DNA from: Opitutaceae bacterium
Lineage (GTDB): Bacteria; Verrucomicrobiota; Verrucomicrobiia; Opitutales; Opitutaceae
DNA length: 64,000 bases
Direction of reading: 5' to 3'
Assembly (NCBI GenBank): GCA_003151515.1
Contig: PLXS01000019.1
Span: 123,442-187,441, forward strand
Shown piece by piece: positions 19,301 through 26,972 of this stretch. The position numbers were made by a program, and so were the translations under genes. The notes beneath the pieces are model-generated. The model was given only the letters and a program-made list of their open reading frames with translations, ran no database searches and had not been told where the DNA came from. Position 1 is the first letter of the stretch; each line of letters begins with the position of its first letter.

Positions 19301-21121
19301 ATGACGCCGCCCAACCGCAGCGCTACCCGGAGCCTCGTGGCCGCCGCCCTGATGCTGCCGGCCGTCTGCCTCGCCCAGCAGGCGGACCTCGCGATTTCTG
19401 AGGCCGAGGCGCTCGACCCGCCGACCCCGGCGCGCCTCCACGCGGTCGAGGACGCGGCCGCGTCCTCGGGGTGGGCAAGCGTGGCCGTGCCCCTGCGCAC
19501 GGCCGCCCTTCGGGGGTTCCAGCAGGACCGCTTCATAGCCGCCGACGCCTGGTTCCACGCCTTCGAGTGGGCGGTCCTCTTCTCCGAGCCGGAGACCCAC
19601 TTCGTCTCCCGCTGGATCCGGGCGATGCAGGCCTCGCACCTCGACTACCCGGCCGTCGCGGGCGAGTATCAACCGACGGACAAGCCCATGGGATCGAGCC
19701 TGTCGCAGCCCATGCAGGCCTGGCTCATCGAGAACCCGCAGTTCTCGGAGGAGTTCTTCTCGAACCTGAACCAGCTCGACTACCTGCCGAAGGTGTTCGG
19801 GATCCTCGAGGGCCTGCACCGCAGGAACCCCGAGAAGTTCGCCAAGTACTCGTCGCTGGCCATCGCGATCGCGCTCGTCTACGACGTGCCGCCGCCGCCG
19901 TACTGGCCGCACAACCAGGTGTCGCAGGAGGCGCTCCCGAGGAAGCTGCCCAACCCGGCCGAGCCCTTTGAGTGGCTGACGACCCAGGACTCGCTCGGGC
20001 GCACCTACCAGAGGCTGACGAGGCTGCGGCCGGAGGAGCTCAAGTTCGTCGTGGACTTCGCGGCGTCGGTGCCCGAGCTGCAGTGGTCGCTGCAGAACGT
20101 GCGCTGCCCGCTGGACCACTTCGAGGACGCGTACGAGATGGTGAAGTACAGGATGGACCGCTTCAACGACTCTTCGAAGTTCACGTGGACGGGCGAGCCG
20201 TACACGCTCCAGGCGATCCTCGCCGAGGGGGGAATCTGCGTGGATCAGGCGTATTTTGCGACGCAGGCGGGCAAGGCGCGGGGCGTGCCTACGCTCCTGT
20301 TCGCCGGCGCGGGCCAGGATGGCAGGCACGCCTGGTTCGGCTACCTGGACGGCCAGGGCAAGTGGAGGCTCGACGCCGGCCGGTATGCCGAGCAGCGCCT
20401 CGTAACGGGCGCCGCCATGGACCCCCAGACCTGGACGCAGATCTCCGACCACGAGCTCCAGTTCCTGTCCGAGCGGTTCCGGGCGCTGCCTTCGTTCATG
20501 CAATCGAGGGTGCACGAGGAGTTTGCGCGTGATTTCATCGAGGTCGGAAATGCCGGCTTGGCCGCAAAGGCGGCCCGCGAGGCCGTGAACTACGAGAGGC
20601 GAAACCTCGACGCATGGGAGACGCTGGCCGACGCCAACTCCAGGCTCGGGCCGGGCCCCGCGGCCCAGGAGGGGGTCCTCCGGGAGGCGGCACTCGCCTT
20701 CTCCCCGAGGTATCCCGACCTGGTGATCTACTTCGAGAACAAGGTCGTCAGCAGCCTGCGCGCCCGGGGCGAGCGCAGCCTGGCCGACTACGAGGAGCGG
20801 GGCATCGCCGAGAGGCTCAAGGGCGACCGCGCCGACCTGGCGATCATGCAGGCGTCGTCGATCCTGGCGCGCAGCCTGTCGACGCAGCCTCTCGACGAGC
20901 AGATGGCGACCTACAACCACATTTTGGCGCAGTTCGGGCGCGGGGCCGGCACCATGTTCTTCGACCAGATTGTCGTGTCCTTCGCCGAGCACCTGGCCCA
21001 GCTTCGCATGAAGCCGCAGGCGCGCGAGGCGGTGGAGCGCGCGCGCGAGGCGCTGGACGTCCAGCCGGGCACGCAGTTATCCATGGACGTCGACAAGCTT
21101 ATGGATAAGCTGAGGGACTAG
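19301..21121 (+). CDS. Secreted protein with transglutaminase-like domain
   Basis: A 606-residue protein with a typical signal peptide (RSATRSLVAAALMLPAVCLA, cleavage near residue 25). In the middle is a transglutaminase/protease-like core: C313 in GGICVDQAYFATQAGKARG, H343 in DGRHAWFGYL and D358 in WRLDAGRY form a plausible Cys-His-Asp triad with the expected spacing. The C-terminal 200 residues are helical and look TPR-like (NAGLAAKAAREAVNYERRNLDAWETLADA). Such domains occur in peptidases, amidases and transglutaminases, so the actual reaction is unknown. It follows the clpC terminator and is probably its own transcription unit, 32 bp before a small secreted protein gene. Confidence 0.7.
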   Translation: MTPPNRSATRSLVAAALMLPAVCLAQQADLAISEAEALDPPTPARLHAVEDAAASSGWASVAVPLRTAALRGFQQDRFIAADAWFHAFEWAVLFSEPETHFVSRWIRAMQASHLDYPAVAGEYQPTDKPMGSSLSQPMQAWLIENPQFSEEFFSNLNQLDYLPKVFGILEGLHRRNPEKFAKYSSLAIAIALVYDVPPPPYWPHNQVSQEALPRKLPNPAEPFEWLTTQDSLGRTYQRLTRLRPEELKFVVDFAASVPELQWSLQNVRCPLDHFEDAYEMVKYRMDRFNDSSKFTWTGEPYTLQAILAEGGICVDQAYFATQAGKARGVPTLLFAGAGQDGRHAWFGYLDGQGKWRLDAGRYAEQRLVTGAAMDPQTWTQISDHELQFLSERFRALPSFMQSRVHEEFARDFIEVGNAGLAAKAAREAVNYERRNLDAWETLADANSRLGPGPAAQEGVLREAALAFSPRYPDLVIYFENKVVSSLRARGERSLADYEERGIAERLKGDRADLAIMQASSILARSLSTQPLDEQMATYNHILAQFGRGAGTMFFDQIVVSFAEHLAQLRMKPQAREAVERAREALDVQPGTQLSMDVDKLMDKLRD

Positions 21122-21153
21122 CCCGGACGCCCCGGGGCCGGAGCACACCCATC

Positions 21154-21549
21154 GTGAGACCCCTGAGAGCAACTCTGGCGATGGTTCTCGCGGGCAGCTG
21201 CGCTGCCTGGGCGGACGAGCAGGGCGCCGGGGCCCCGGCGGTTCGCATGCAGATCACCGAGCTGATAAGGCAGAGCCTTGCGAAGGGCGCGCAGGCGGAG
21301 CCGGCGCCGCAGGCAAGCCCCGCGCCCAGGGGCGACCCGGTCGTCATGCCGGCTTTCACCGTGACCGACGACTACAGGGCTCTCGACCAGGCGGTCGATG
21401 ACTGGCAGAGGAAGATCGATGCGGGCGGATTCACGTGGCGCGACGGAGGCACGTACAAGAAGGTGGTGGGGCTGCGCTTCACGACGGAGTTTGAGTTCAG
21501 GTTCAACCCCGAGAACCACGGCATAGAGCTGCTCAAGATCTCCTGGTAG
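21154..21549 (+). CDS. Small secreted protein of unknown function
   Basis: A 131-residue protein that begins at a GTG with a clear signal peptide (RATLAMVLAGSCAAWA, predicted cleavage after AWA). The mature part has an alanine/proline-rich linker (AQAEPAPQASPAPRGDP), then VVMPAFTVTDDYRALDQAVDDW and an aromatic C-terminal segment rich in alternating F and E. I do not recognise a family. An ATG at 21181 would remove part of the signal sequence, so the GTG is preferred. The gene lies 32 bp after the transglutaminase-like gene on the same strand and may belong to the same transcript. Confidence 0.6.
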   Translation: MRPLRATLAMVLAGSCAAWADEQGAGAPAVRMQITELIRQSLAKGAQAEPAPQASPAPRGDPVVMPAFTVTDDYRALDQAVDDWQRKIDAGGFTWRDGGTYKKVVGLRFTTEFEFRFNPENHGIELLKISW

Positions 21550-21559
21550 CCGCGTCGCA

Positions 21560-22132
21560 ATGAAGATGCTCCTTCGCCACCTGCTCTCGATCACGATTCT
21601 TCCATTCACCGTGACGGTCCTCGTTCCGGTTTGGATCGCGCGAAGCCACGGCCTGAAGCCGGCGATCGGCGCCTCGGCCGGCCCCATCCTCGTGCAGGCT
21701 GGCGGCGCGGCCCTGCTCGTCCTCGGAATCGTCCTGGCCTCCGCGTCGGTGTGGCATTTTGCGACCGAGGGCAAGGGAACGCTCGCCCCGTGGGATCCGC
21801 CGCGGGCCTTCGTCGCAAACGGGCCTTACAGGTACGTCCGCAACCCGATGATATCCGGTGTGTTCCTCATCCTCTTTGGCGAGGCCTTCGCTCTTCTGTC
21901 GCGGCCGCAGGCCGTGTGGGCCGCATGCTTCGTGGCCCTCAACCTGGTCTTCATCCCCTTCGTGGAGGAGCCGCAGCTTGAGCGCCGCTTCGGCGAGCCG
22001 TATCGGGAGTACCGCATGCATGTGCGGCGCTTCCTTCCGAGACTTCGGCCGTGGGAATCCAGGGTGCAGGAGGGCGGCGCCCCGGCGACCCAAAACGGCT
22101 TGCCGTCCCACAAGCGAGCCGATGAAGCCTGA
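21560..22132 (+). CDS. Isoprenylcysteine carboxyl methyltransferase-like membrane methyltransferase
   Basis: A 190-residue polytopic membrane protein with four hydrophobic segments. The C-terminal half has the family signature: FVANGPYRYVRNPMISGVFLIL, then VFIPFVEEPQLERRFGEPYREYRMHVRRFLP. The RxPxYxxxL-like and EEP..LxxRFGxxYxxY motifs bind S-adenosylmethionine in ICMT/PEMT enzymes. Bacterial members methylate diverse small or lipid substrates, and this one's substrate is unknown. The stop overlaps the next gene by 11 bp, consistent with a run of coupled small genes. Confidence 0.8.
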   Translation: MKMLLRHLLSITILPFTVTVLVPVWIARSHGLKPAIGASAGPILVQAGGAALLVLGIVLASASVWHFATEGKGTLAPWDPPRAFVANGPYRYVRNPMISGVFLILFGEAFALLSRPQAVWAACFVALNLVFIPFVEEPQLERRFGEPYREYRMHVRRFLPRLRPWESRVQEGGAPATQNGLPSHKRADEA

Positions 22133-22532
22133 CGGGATAAAGGTCGCGAGGGCCTTCGTGGGGGCGATAAACCGGGGGAGCCTGACCGGACTTTCGAAGC
22201 TCATGGCGGCGGGGTACACCTTCGTGGACTCCCGGGGCCATGTTCACTCGGGAAGGCGCAAGGGCATCGAGGGCTGGCGCCATTTCCTGGCCATGTTTCC
22301 CGACTACAGGATCCGCGTCACCCATGCGCTCCAGCACGGCAGCACCGTGGCGCTGTTCGGGTCGACCTCGGGAACCTACAAGGGCAGGCGCGGGCCCGTC
22401 CGCGCGAACAGGATCAGGATGACCGCGGCCTGGAGGGCCGCGATCCGGGACGGCCGGGTACGGCTTTGGCAGGTGTATGCGGACTGGACGGAGGGGCTGC
22501 GGATCATCGATGAGGACAGCCGCTCCGGTTGA
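22122..22532 (+). CDS. NTF2-like / SnoaL-type protein
   Basis: A 136-residue protein with the pattern of SnoaL-like NTF2-fold proteins: an N-terminal helix (KVARAFVGAINRGSLTGLSKLMAAGYTFVD), a glycine/histidine loop (RGHVHSGRRKGIEGWRHFLAMFPDYRIRV), then antiparallel strands ending in VRLWQVYADWTEGLRIIDE. Members include ketosteroid isomerase-like enzymes and many binding proteins; the catalytic residues cannot be assigned, so the function is open. The ATG start lies inside the end of the methyltransferase gene (11-bp overlap). Confidence 0.7.
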   Translation: MKPDGIKVARAFVGAINRGSLTGLSKLMAAGYTFVDSRGHVHSGRRKGIEGWRHFLAMFPDYRIRVTHALQHGSTVALFGSTSGTYKGRRGPVRANRIRMTAAWRAAIRDGRVRLWQVYADWTEGLRIIDEDSRSG

Positions 22533-22626
22533 AGGCCGCGCCCCGCGAGGCCGCGATTTGCCCAGAGCCTCGTCTTGCGCCCGAATGCGCCCGCGCCCTA
22601 GGGTGGGGGATCCGGCCACAAGCGAG

Positions 22627-22986
22627 ATGAAATCCTCCAGGGACATTATCATCCGGACTGACGAGTGGGGCCGCGCCTTGAGATTCTACGGACGCGTGAT
22701 GGGGCTTCGGGCGTCCCGCCTGAGCAGGACGATGGCCGGGTTCGAGACGGGGAGCTTCAAGCTGTACGTGGAGAAGGGCGAGAGGCACGGCCCCGTCTTT
22801 GAGTTCCTCGTGCCCGACGTGGCGGCCGCGAAGGCCCGGCTCCTTGCGACCGGCTGCAGGCTCATCGAGGAGGACGCCAAGCAACCGCGCTGCTACGTTC
22901 GCGATCCCTTCGGGATGACGTTCAACATTGGCCAGGCGCGCCCGAGCCGCCCAAGGAAGGGAAGAGCCGGGAGGCGGCGGGGATGA
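22627..22986 (+). CDS. VOC (glyoxalase/bleomycin-resistance) family protein
   Basis: A 119-residue single-module VOC protein. The beta-alpha-beta pattern is visible: IIIRTDEWGRALRFYGRVMGL, then FKLYVEKGERHGPVFEFLVPDVAAAKARLLATGCRL, then YVRDPFGMTFNIGQ, with the DPFG turn typical of the fold. Expected metal ligands are not all obvious (no N-terminal histidine on strand 1), so it may be a binding protein rather than an enzyme. The C-terminal 15 residues are basic and proline-rich. The ATG at 22627 follows an AGCGAG tract. It ends in an ATGA overlap with the SdpI-like gene. Confidence 0.75.
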   Translation: MKSSRDIIIRTDEWGRALRFYGRVMGLRASRLSRTMAGFETGSFKLYVEKGERHGPVFEFLVPDVAAAKARLLATGCRLIEEDAKQPRCYVRDPFGMTFNIGQARPSRPRKGRAGRRRG

Positions 22987-23318
22987 ACCCGGTCGCACTG
23001 ATCCATGTTGCCGTCGGGCTGCTCGCGATCGGCTCCGCGCTGCCGCTCGTCGGGCGCAAGGTGCGTATGAACTGCTGGTACGGCATCCGGATCCCGCAGG
23101 CGTTTGAGTCGAACGAGAGATGGTTCGAGATCAACGCCTACGGCGGAAGGCTGCTGCTCGTCTGGGGAGGCGTGATAGCGTCCACGGGGCTCGTCGGCAC
23201 GAAGCTGGGTAGGAAGCTTTGGGTCCCCTACGACTGGGCCGCCGCTGCGGTGATTCTCCTCTCCCTGGGGCTGTTCGTTGCGGGGATCTACAGGCATGTC
23301 AGAATCCCAAAGGCCTGA
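22983..23318 (+). CDS. SdpI/YhfL-family membrane protein
   Basis: A 111-residue protein with three hydrophobic helices (about residues 4-22, 55-75 and 86-104). Between the first two is the family motif RMNCWYGIRIPQAFESNERWFEINAYGG, matching the N-x-x-Y/W-G-I-R ... W...N pattern of SdpI-family proteins. SdpI of Bacillus gives immunity to the killing factor SdpC; most homologues have no assigned role and no sdpC-like gene is seen here. It shares a 4-base ATGA overlap with the upstream VOC gene. Confidence 0.75.
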   Translation: MNPVALIHVAVGLLAIGSALPLVGRKVRMNCWYGIRIPQAFESNERWFEINAYGGRLLLVWGGVIASTGLVGTKLGRKLWVPYDWAAAAVILLSLGLFVAGIYRHVRIPKA

Positions 23319-23341
23319 CGGGCGCAGGGCACAAGGGCCGC

Positions 23342-23746
23342 ATGGCTTCAGGAACCATCCACGGTAAGTTTGCCGACGTCCTGGCCGCGGCGCCCCCCGG
23401 GCTGCGCCCGGTGTGCCGGGCGCTTCGAAAGCTGATCGCGGCCAACGACCGCGACTTTGTCGAGGTGGTCTGGCGAAAGCAGCAGATCGCCAGTTACGGG
23501 GTCGGCCCCAGGAAGATGAGCGAGCACTACGCCTACATCGGCGTCCAGAGCTCGCACGTGAACCTGGGCTTTTATCACGGTTCCGCGCTGGCCGACCCGG
23601 CGGGACTGCTCGAGGGGACGGGCAGGAGGCTGCGCCACGTGAAGGTGCGAAGCGTCGCCGCGGCGCTGGCCGCGGCGCTGGCCGCGCTGCTTCGGCGCGC
23701 CATCGCCGACCGGGAGCGCCATGCGGGCGCGCGGCCCGCGCCCTAG
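23342..23746 (+). CDS. DUF1801 (YdhG-like) protein
   Basis: A 134-residue soluble protein. MASGTIHGKFADVLAAAPPGLRPVCRALRKLIAAN leads into FVEVVWRKQQIASYGVG, SEHYAYIGVQSSHVNLGFYHG and TGRRLRHVKVRS, which is the DUF1801 order (a YjbR/CyaY-like fold). Its biochemical role is unknown. The C terminus has an alanine-rich run (AAALAAALAALL) encoded by short GC repeats. The ATG at 23342 lies 23 bp after the SdpI-like gene. Confidence 0.75.
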   Translation: MASGTIHGKFADVLAAAPPGLRPVCRALRKLIAANDRDFVEVVWRKQQIASYGVGPRKMSEHYAYIGVQSSHVNLGFYHGSALADPAGLLEGTGRRLRHVKVRSVAAALAAALAALLRRAIADRERHAGARPAP

Positions 23747-23784
23747 CGTTGCGGTGCGCCCAGGATTCTGAGAAAAGGGAGGCC

Positions 23785-23994
23785 ATGAAGACAATGGCGC
23801 AAGGCGGGGCATGCCTATCGTCCGCATTCTGCCTGCTGGGCGGCGTGTGGATTCTCGCGAAGGTCGGGTTCAGCACCAAGGATGACGTCATGTCGACCGG
23901 CATAGGGCTCTACTTCATCGGCAAGGCGTTCTTTGTCGGCCCGATGCTCTGGCTCGCGGCCGGCAAGTGCGGCAGGCCCGCGGAGACAAAGTGA
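23785..23994 (+). CDS. Small membrane protein, 69 residues
   Basis: The ATG at 23785 has one of the better Shine-Dalgarno sequences in the window (GGGAGG, 3 bp upstream). The 69-residue product has two hydrophobic segments (about 8-26 and 41-58) separated by KVGFSTKDDVMSTGIG. No family is recognised. It continues the run of small plus-strand genes. Confidence 0.6.
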   Translation: MKTMAQGGACLSSAFCLLGGVWILAKVGFSTKDDVMSTGIGLYFIGKAFFVGPMLWLAAGKCGRPAETK

Positions 23995-24061
23995 GGCCTC
24001 GGCCAAGCCGCAGCCGGATGCGCCCTTCCCCGCGCGGCGCAGATCCCAGCGCGGGGTTCCC

Positions 24062-24448
24062 GTGAGCGTTCGAGTCGTACGCCTTGGCACGGCGCGCGTC
24101 CCGGGCGAGGGCCCGAGGATAGGTACGGTCCGGCGTCCGCCGCGCGGCGTGCCGAAGGAGCAGTTCGCCGCGCAAGACTGGTACGACGTCTGGTTCCCGA
24201 ACCTTGCCCCTAGCGCCGCGACGGTTGCTCTAGGGCAGCGTGCGAAGGCGCCGGCCCAGTGATCGGCCTTCAAGCGCAAGTACAGGGCCGAGATGGCCTC
24301 GCCGGAGGCGAGGCATGACCTTGAGCTCCTGGCGGCGCTCTCGCTAACGGCCAACTTCTCGGTGGGCTGCTACTGCGAGGACGAGGCGCACTGCCACCGC
24401 TCGGTGCTTAGGGAGCTCCTGACCGAGTCCGGGGCGGCGGTTGAGTGA
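24062..24448 (+). pseudogene. DUF488-family gene interrupted by in-frame TGA
   Basis: Starting at the GTG at 24062, the frame encodes VRLGTARVPGEGPRIGTVRR, GVPKEQFAAQDWYDVWFPNLAPS and, after a TGA at 24260-24262, SAFKRKYRAEMASPEARHDL and FSVGCYCEDEAHCHRSVLREL up to a TGA at 24446. Both halves belong to one DUF488 protein of about 128 residues. In relatives the residue before 'xxFxRKYRxEM' is typically tryptophan, so the TGA most simply reflects TGG to TGA. The intact 3' half shows no further damage, so the change is recent or a sequencing error. Cellular role of the family unknown. Confidence 0.75.
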
Positions 24449-24496
24449 GGAGCCGCGCTGGAGCCGCCCATGCATGGGGCGCACGCAGCCAAAGAG

Positions 24497-24517
24497 TGTT
24501 GCGGCGGCAGCGCAACA
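24497..24517. repeat. Perfect inverted repeat TGTTGCG-N7-CGCAACA
   Basis: Seven paired bases around the loop gcggcag, 49 bp after the DUF488 stop and 50 bp before the next ATG. There is no T run, so it could be an operator or an mRNA hairpin. Confidence 0.5.
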
Positions 24518-24566
24518 GGGGCAGCGTGTGGGCGAGGTTTCCCCGTGCCCCGGGGATTGCGGTCAC

Positions 24567-24833
24567 ATGAAACTCATCGAAGCGGTCCGCCAGATTGATT
24601 CGCTGGACGTCAAGGAGACGCTATTTGCCCGCCAGCCCTGGGCGCCCGAGAGCGAAGCGGCCCTGGCGGTCGAGGGCACGGCCGAGGAGGAGAGGCTCCG
24701 GGGACAAGGGATGAGTTACTTCCTGGAGGTGGCCGTGGCCAAGGACTTCGTCATCGGGCTCAGGGACACCCGCAGGAAGGCACCGCGGGCCGACCTGGTG
24801 TGCCGGCGCCTGATTGAGTATGCAGCCAACTAG
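24567..24833 (+). CDS. Small soluble protein of unknown function
   Basis: An 88-residue protein starting MKLIEAVRQIDSLDVKETLF, with a central acidic/tryptophan stretch (ARQPWAPESEAALAVEGT) and a C-terminal YFLEVAVAKDFVIGLRDTRR. I do not recognise the family. An upstream in-frame start at 24441 would add 42 residues of low-quality sequence crossing the inverted repeat, so the ATG at 24567 is chosen. The 3' end overlaps the acid phosphatase gene by 14 bp. Confidence 0.55.
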   Translation: MKLIEAVRQIDSLDVKETLFARQPWAPESEAALAVEGTAEEERLRGQGMSYFLEVAVAKDFVIGLRDTRRKAPRADLVCRRLIEYAAN

Positions 24834-25638
24834 GCCAGTTGAGTCCCCGGCAAGGACACCTGACGCGGGCGCTGCGTCGTGGCGGCGGCTGGGCGCGGCC
24901 TCGTTGATGTTCGCAGGCGCGCTTTCCCTAGCGGCGCTGCTGTCGGGAGCGACGGCCGTGGGGGTCAATTTCGTAAGGACCGACGACTTCGACTTCGCGA
25001 AGGTCGTGCCGGCGCCTCCGGCCCCTGGCTCCGTCGCCGCCGCTGCCGACCTCGACGCCGTGCTCCAGGCACAGGCGTGGCGGACGCCCGAGCAGGTCGA
25101 CTGGGCCAAGCGGGTGGCCGCCGGCGACGTCTTCGTCTTCTCGGAGGCCATCGGGGCATGGTTCAACGCGAAAAACCTCCCCGAGACGGCGGCCCTGCTC
25201 AGGGGAGTCGACTCCGACCTGGACGGCGCGATCAACGCGAGCAAGAAGATGTTCGCGCGTCCGCGTCCGTTCGCGGCCGACCCCCGGGTGCATCCCTGTG
25301 TCAGCCGATCGCACGGGGCGTCGTATCCGAGCGGGCATGCCATCGGGTTCTTCGTGGAGGCGGGCGTCCTTTCCGAGATATTCCCGGAGAGGCACGCGCA
25401 GATCCTCGAGTACGCGCACAGGCTGGCCTGGGGGAGGGTAATCGGCGGCGTGCACTACCCGACGGACCTGGCCGGAGGCGAGGTCCTCGCGCAGGCGATA
25501 CTTGAGAGGCTCAAGGCCAGCGCCGCCTTTCAGGAGGCGCTCGGGCGCAGCCGCGCCGAGGTGGCGGCGTTCGGGGCGGCGAAGGTCGGCGACCTGTTGC
25601 GCGCCGCCGGCCTGGAGCTCTGCCCGGCCGGGGCCTAG
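24820..25638 (+). CDS. PAP2-superfamily acid phosphatase (class A PhoN-like)
   Basis: A 272-residue exported enzyme expected to hydrolyse phosphate monoesters in the periplasm. An N-terminal hydrophobic segment (about 22-46) follows a polar leader and could be a signal peptide or anchor. The three PAP2 motifs are present: K142-x6-R149-P150, PSGH with H173 (SHGASYPSGHA), and GRVIGGVHYPTD with R206, H212 and D216. The third motif has glycine where SR is usual. The layout KKMFARPRPFAAD / PSGHAIGFF matches class A bacterial acid phosphatases. ATG at 24820 is preferred over TTG at 24814. A terminator follows at 25699-25718. Confidence 0.85.
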   Translation: MQPTRPVESPARTPDAGAASWRRLGAASLMFAGALSLAALLSGATAVGVNFVRTDDFDFAKVVPAPPAPGSVAAAADLDAVLQAQAWRTPEQVDWAKRVAAGDVFVFSEAIGAWFNAKNLPETAALLRGVDSDLDGAINASKKMFARPRPFAADPRVHPCVSRSHGASYPSGHAIGFFVEAGVLSEIFPERHAQILEYAHRLAWGRVIGGVHYPTDLAGGEVLAQAILERLKASAAFQEALGRSRAEVAAFGAAKVGDLLRAAGLELCPAGA

Positions 25639-25698
25639 GGCCGGGCGCGGCCTTCAGGGGAGCGCCCCGGCACAGGCCGCGCGCCGTACCAAACAGCA

Positions 25699-25718
25699 GG
25701 CTTTCCAAAAGCCGTTTT
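25699..25718 (+). terminator. Rho-independent terminator after the acid phosphatase gene
   Basis: ggcttt pairs with aaagcc across a 3-base loop (cca) and is followed by gTTTTCC. It lies 60 bp after the phosphatase stop and 19 bp before the MFS gene. Confidence 0.7.
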
Positions 25719-25736
25719 CCCCCGATCATCCGCACA

Positions 25737-26972
25737 ATGGACCAGCCCGCCCAGCGCAAGCCCGCACTCGGCTTCATCTTCGTCACGCTGGTCCTCCTGG
25801 TCCTGGGCTTCGGCATCCTGATCCCGGTGCTCCCGGCGCTCGTCACCGAGTTCGAGGGAGGAAGCGTGGCCTCGGGCTCGAGCTACTACGGGCTCCTCGT
25901 GGGCGTCTTTGCCGCGATGCAGTTCATCGCCTCGCCCGTGCTCGGGTCCCTGTCTGACCGCTTCGGCCGCAGGAAGGTGATACTCTTGGCACTCGCCGGG
26001 ACCGCGATCGACTACGTCATCATGGGGTTGGCCCCGAACATGAAGTGGATGTTCGCCGCGCGGGTCATCTCCGGCGTCACGGCCGGCGCCCTGGCCACCT
26101 GCAACGCCTATATCGCCGACGTGACGCCGCCCGAGAAGCGGGCCCAGGGATACGGCCTGGTGGGCGCGGCATTCGGCCTGGGCTTCGTGATCGGCCCCGC
26201 GATTGGCGGCGTGCTCGGGCAGGTGAACATCCGGCTGCCCTTCTTCGTCGCGGCGGGATGCGTCGGCGCCAACTGGCTCTACGGGGCCTTCGTCCTTCCG
26301 GAGTCGCTGCCACCGGAGAACAGGAGGGCCTTTTCTTGGGGCCGCGCGAATCCGGTCGGCTCGCTCCTTGCGCTTCGGCGCTTCCGGGGGGTCGTCGATC
26401 TGGCATGGATGTACTTCATCTTCATGCTCGGCAACTCGCTCCTGCAGGGCATCTGGGTTCTCTACATGCAAGAGCGCTACAACTGGTCAACGCTAGACGT
26501 CGGCCTTTCCCTCGCGTTCATCGGCGTCATGGCGGTCGTCGTGCAGGGGGGGCTCGTGCGCAAAATCATCGCCCGCACGGGCGAGAGGAGGGGGCTCATG
26601 ATCGGCCTCATAATCACGACCCTCGCGATGGCGGGCTACGGCTCGGCGACCCAGGGATGGATGATCTACGCGATCGTTGCCCTCGGGGCCTGGGGAGGCA
26701 TAGCCGGTCCCTCGGCCCAGGCGCTCATCACCAGGCACGTCCCGGCGAACGAGCAGGGGGCGGTCCAGGGCTCCATCTCGGGGCTCACGAGCCTCTCCGC
26801 CATTTTCGGGCCCCTGATCGCTGCGGAGAGCTTCGCCGCGTGCATCCGGGACGATGCCCGGTGGCACATCCCGGGCATCGCGTTCTACGAGGCGGCTTGC
26901 CTCATGCTTGTGGCCATCGCGCTCGCGCTTAGGTCGTTCAAGCTGGACGACCGCATCGGCGCGGCGGCCTAG
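25737..26972 (+). CDS. MFS transporter, TetA/TCR-like
   Basis: A 411-residue inner-membrane transporter with 12 predicted helices. It shows the MFS motif A after helix 2 (GSLSDRFGRRKVILLAL), the TetA-like start (LVLLVLGFGILIPVLPALVTEF) and the antiporter motif region in helix 5 (GYGLVGAAFGLGFVIGPAIGG). This group includes tetracycline/proton antiporters and other drug or metabolite exporters; resistance to a particular drug cannot be claimed. The stop overlaps the 3' end of the convergent LysR gene by 4 bp. The LysR protein could regulate it, although LysR regulators more often control a divergent gene, which here is leuC. Confidence 0.88.
   Translation: MDQPAQRKPALGFIFVTLVLLVLGFGILIPVLPALVTEFEGGSVASGSSYYGLLVGVFAAMQFIASPVLGSLSDRFGRRKVILLALAGTAIDYVIMGLAPNMKWMFAARVISGVTAGALATCNAYIADVTPPEKRAQGYGLVGAAFGLGFVIGPAIGGVLGQVNIRLPFFVAAGCVGANWLYGAFVLPESLPPENRRAFSWGRANPVGSLLALRRFRGVVDLAWMYFIFMLGNSLLQGIWVLYMQERYNWSTLDVGLSLAFIGVMAVVVQGGLVRKIIARTGERRGLMIGLIITTLAMAGYGSATQGWMIYAIVALGAWGGIAGPSAQALITRHVPANEQGAVQGSISGLTSLSAIFGPLIAAESFAACIRDDARWHIPGIAFYEAACLMLVAIALALRSFKLDDRIGAAA

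Noticed and set aside
22983..23318. Toxin immunity system based on the SdpI-like gene
   Set aside because: No sdpC-like toxin or SdpR-like regulator gene is adjacent; the family is mostly of unknown role.
1304..24262. Reassignment of TGA to tryptophan in this organism
   Set aside because: Many intact genes (uvrA, mcsA, mcsB, opgG and others) end at TGA at the expected family length, and tryptophan elsewhere is TGG.
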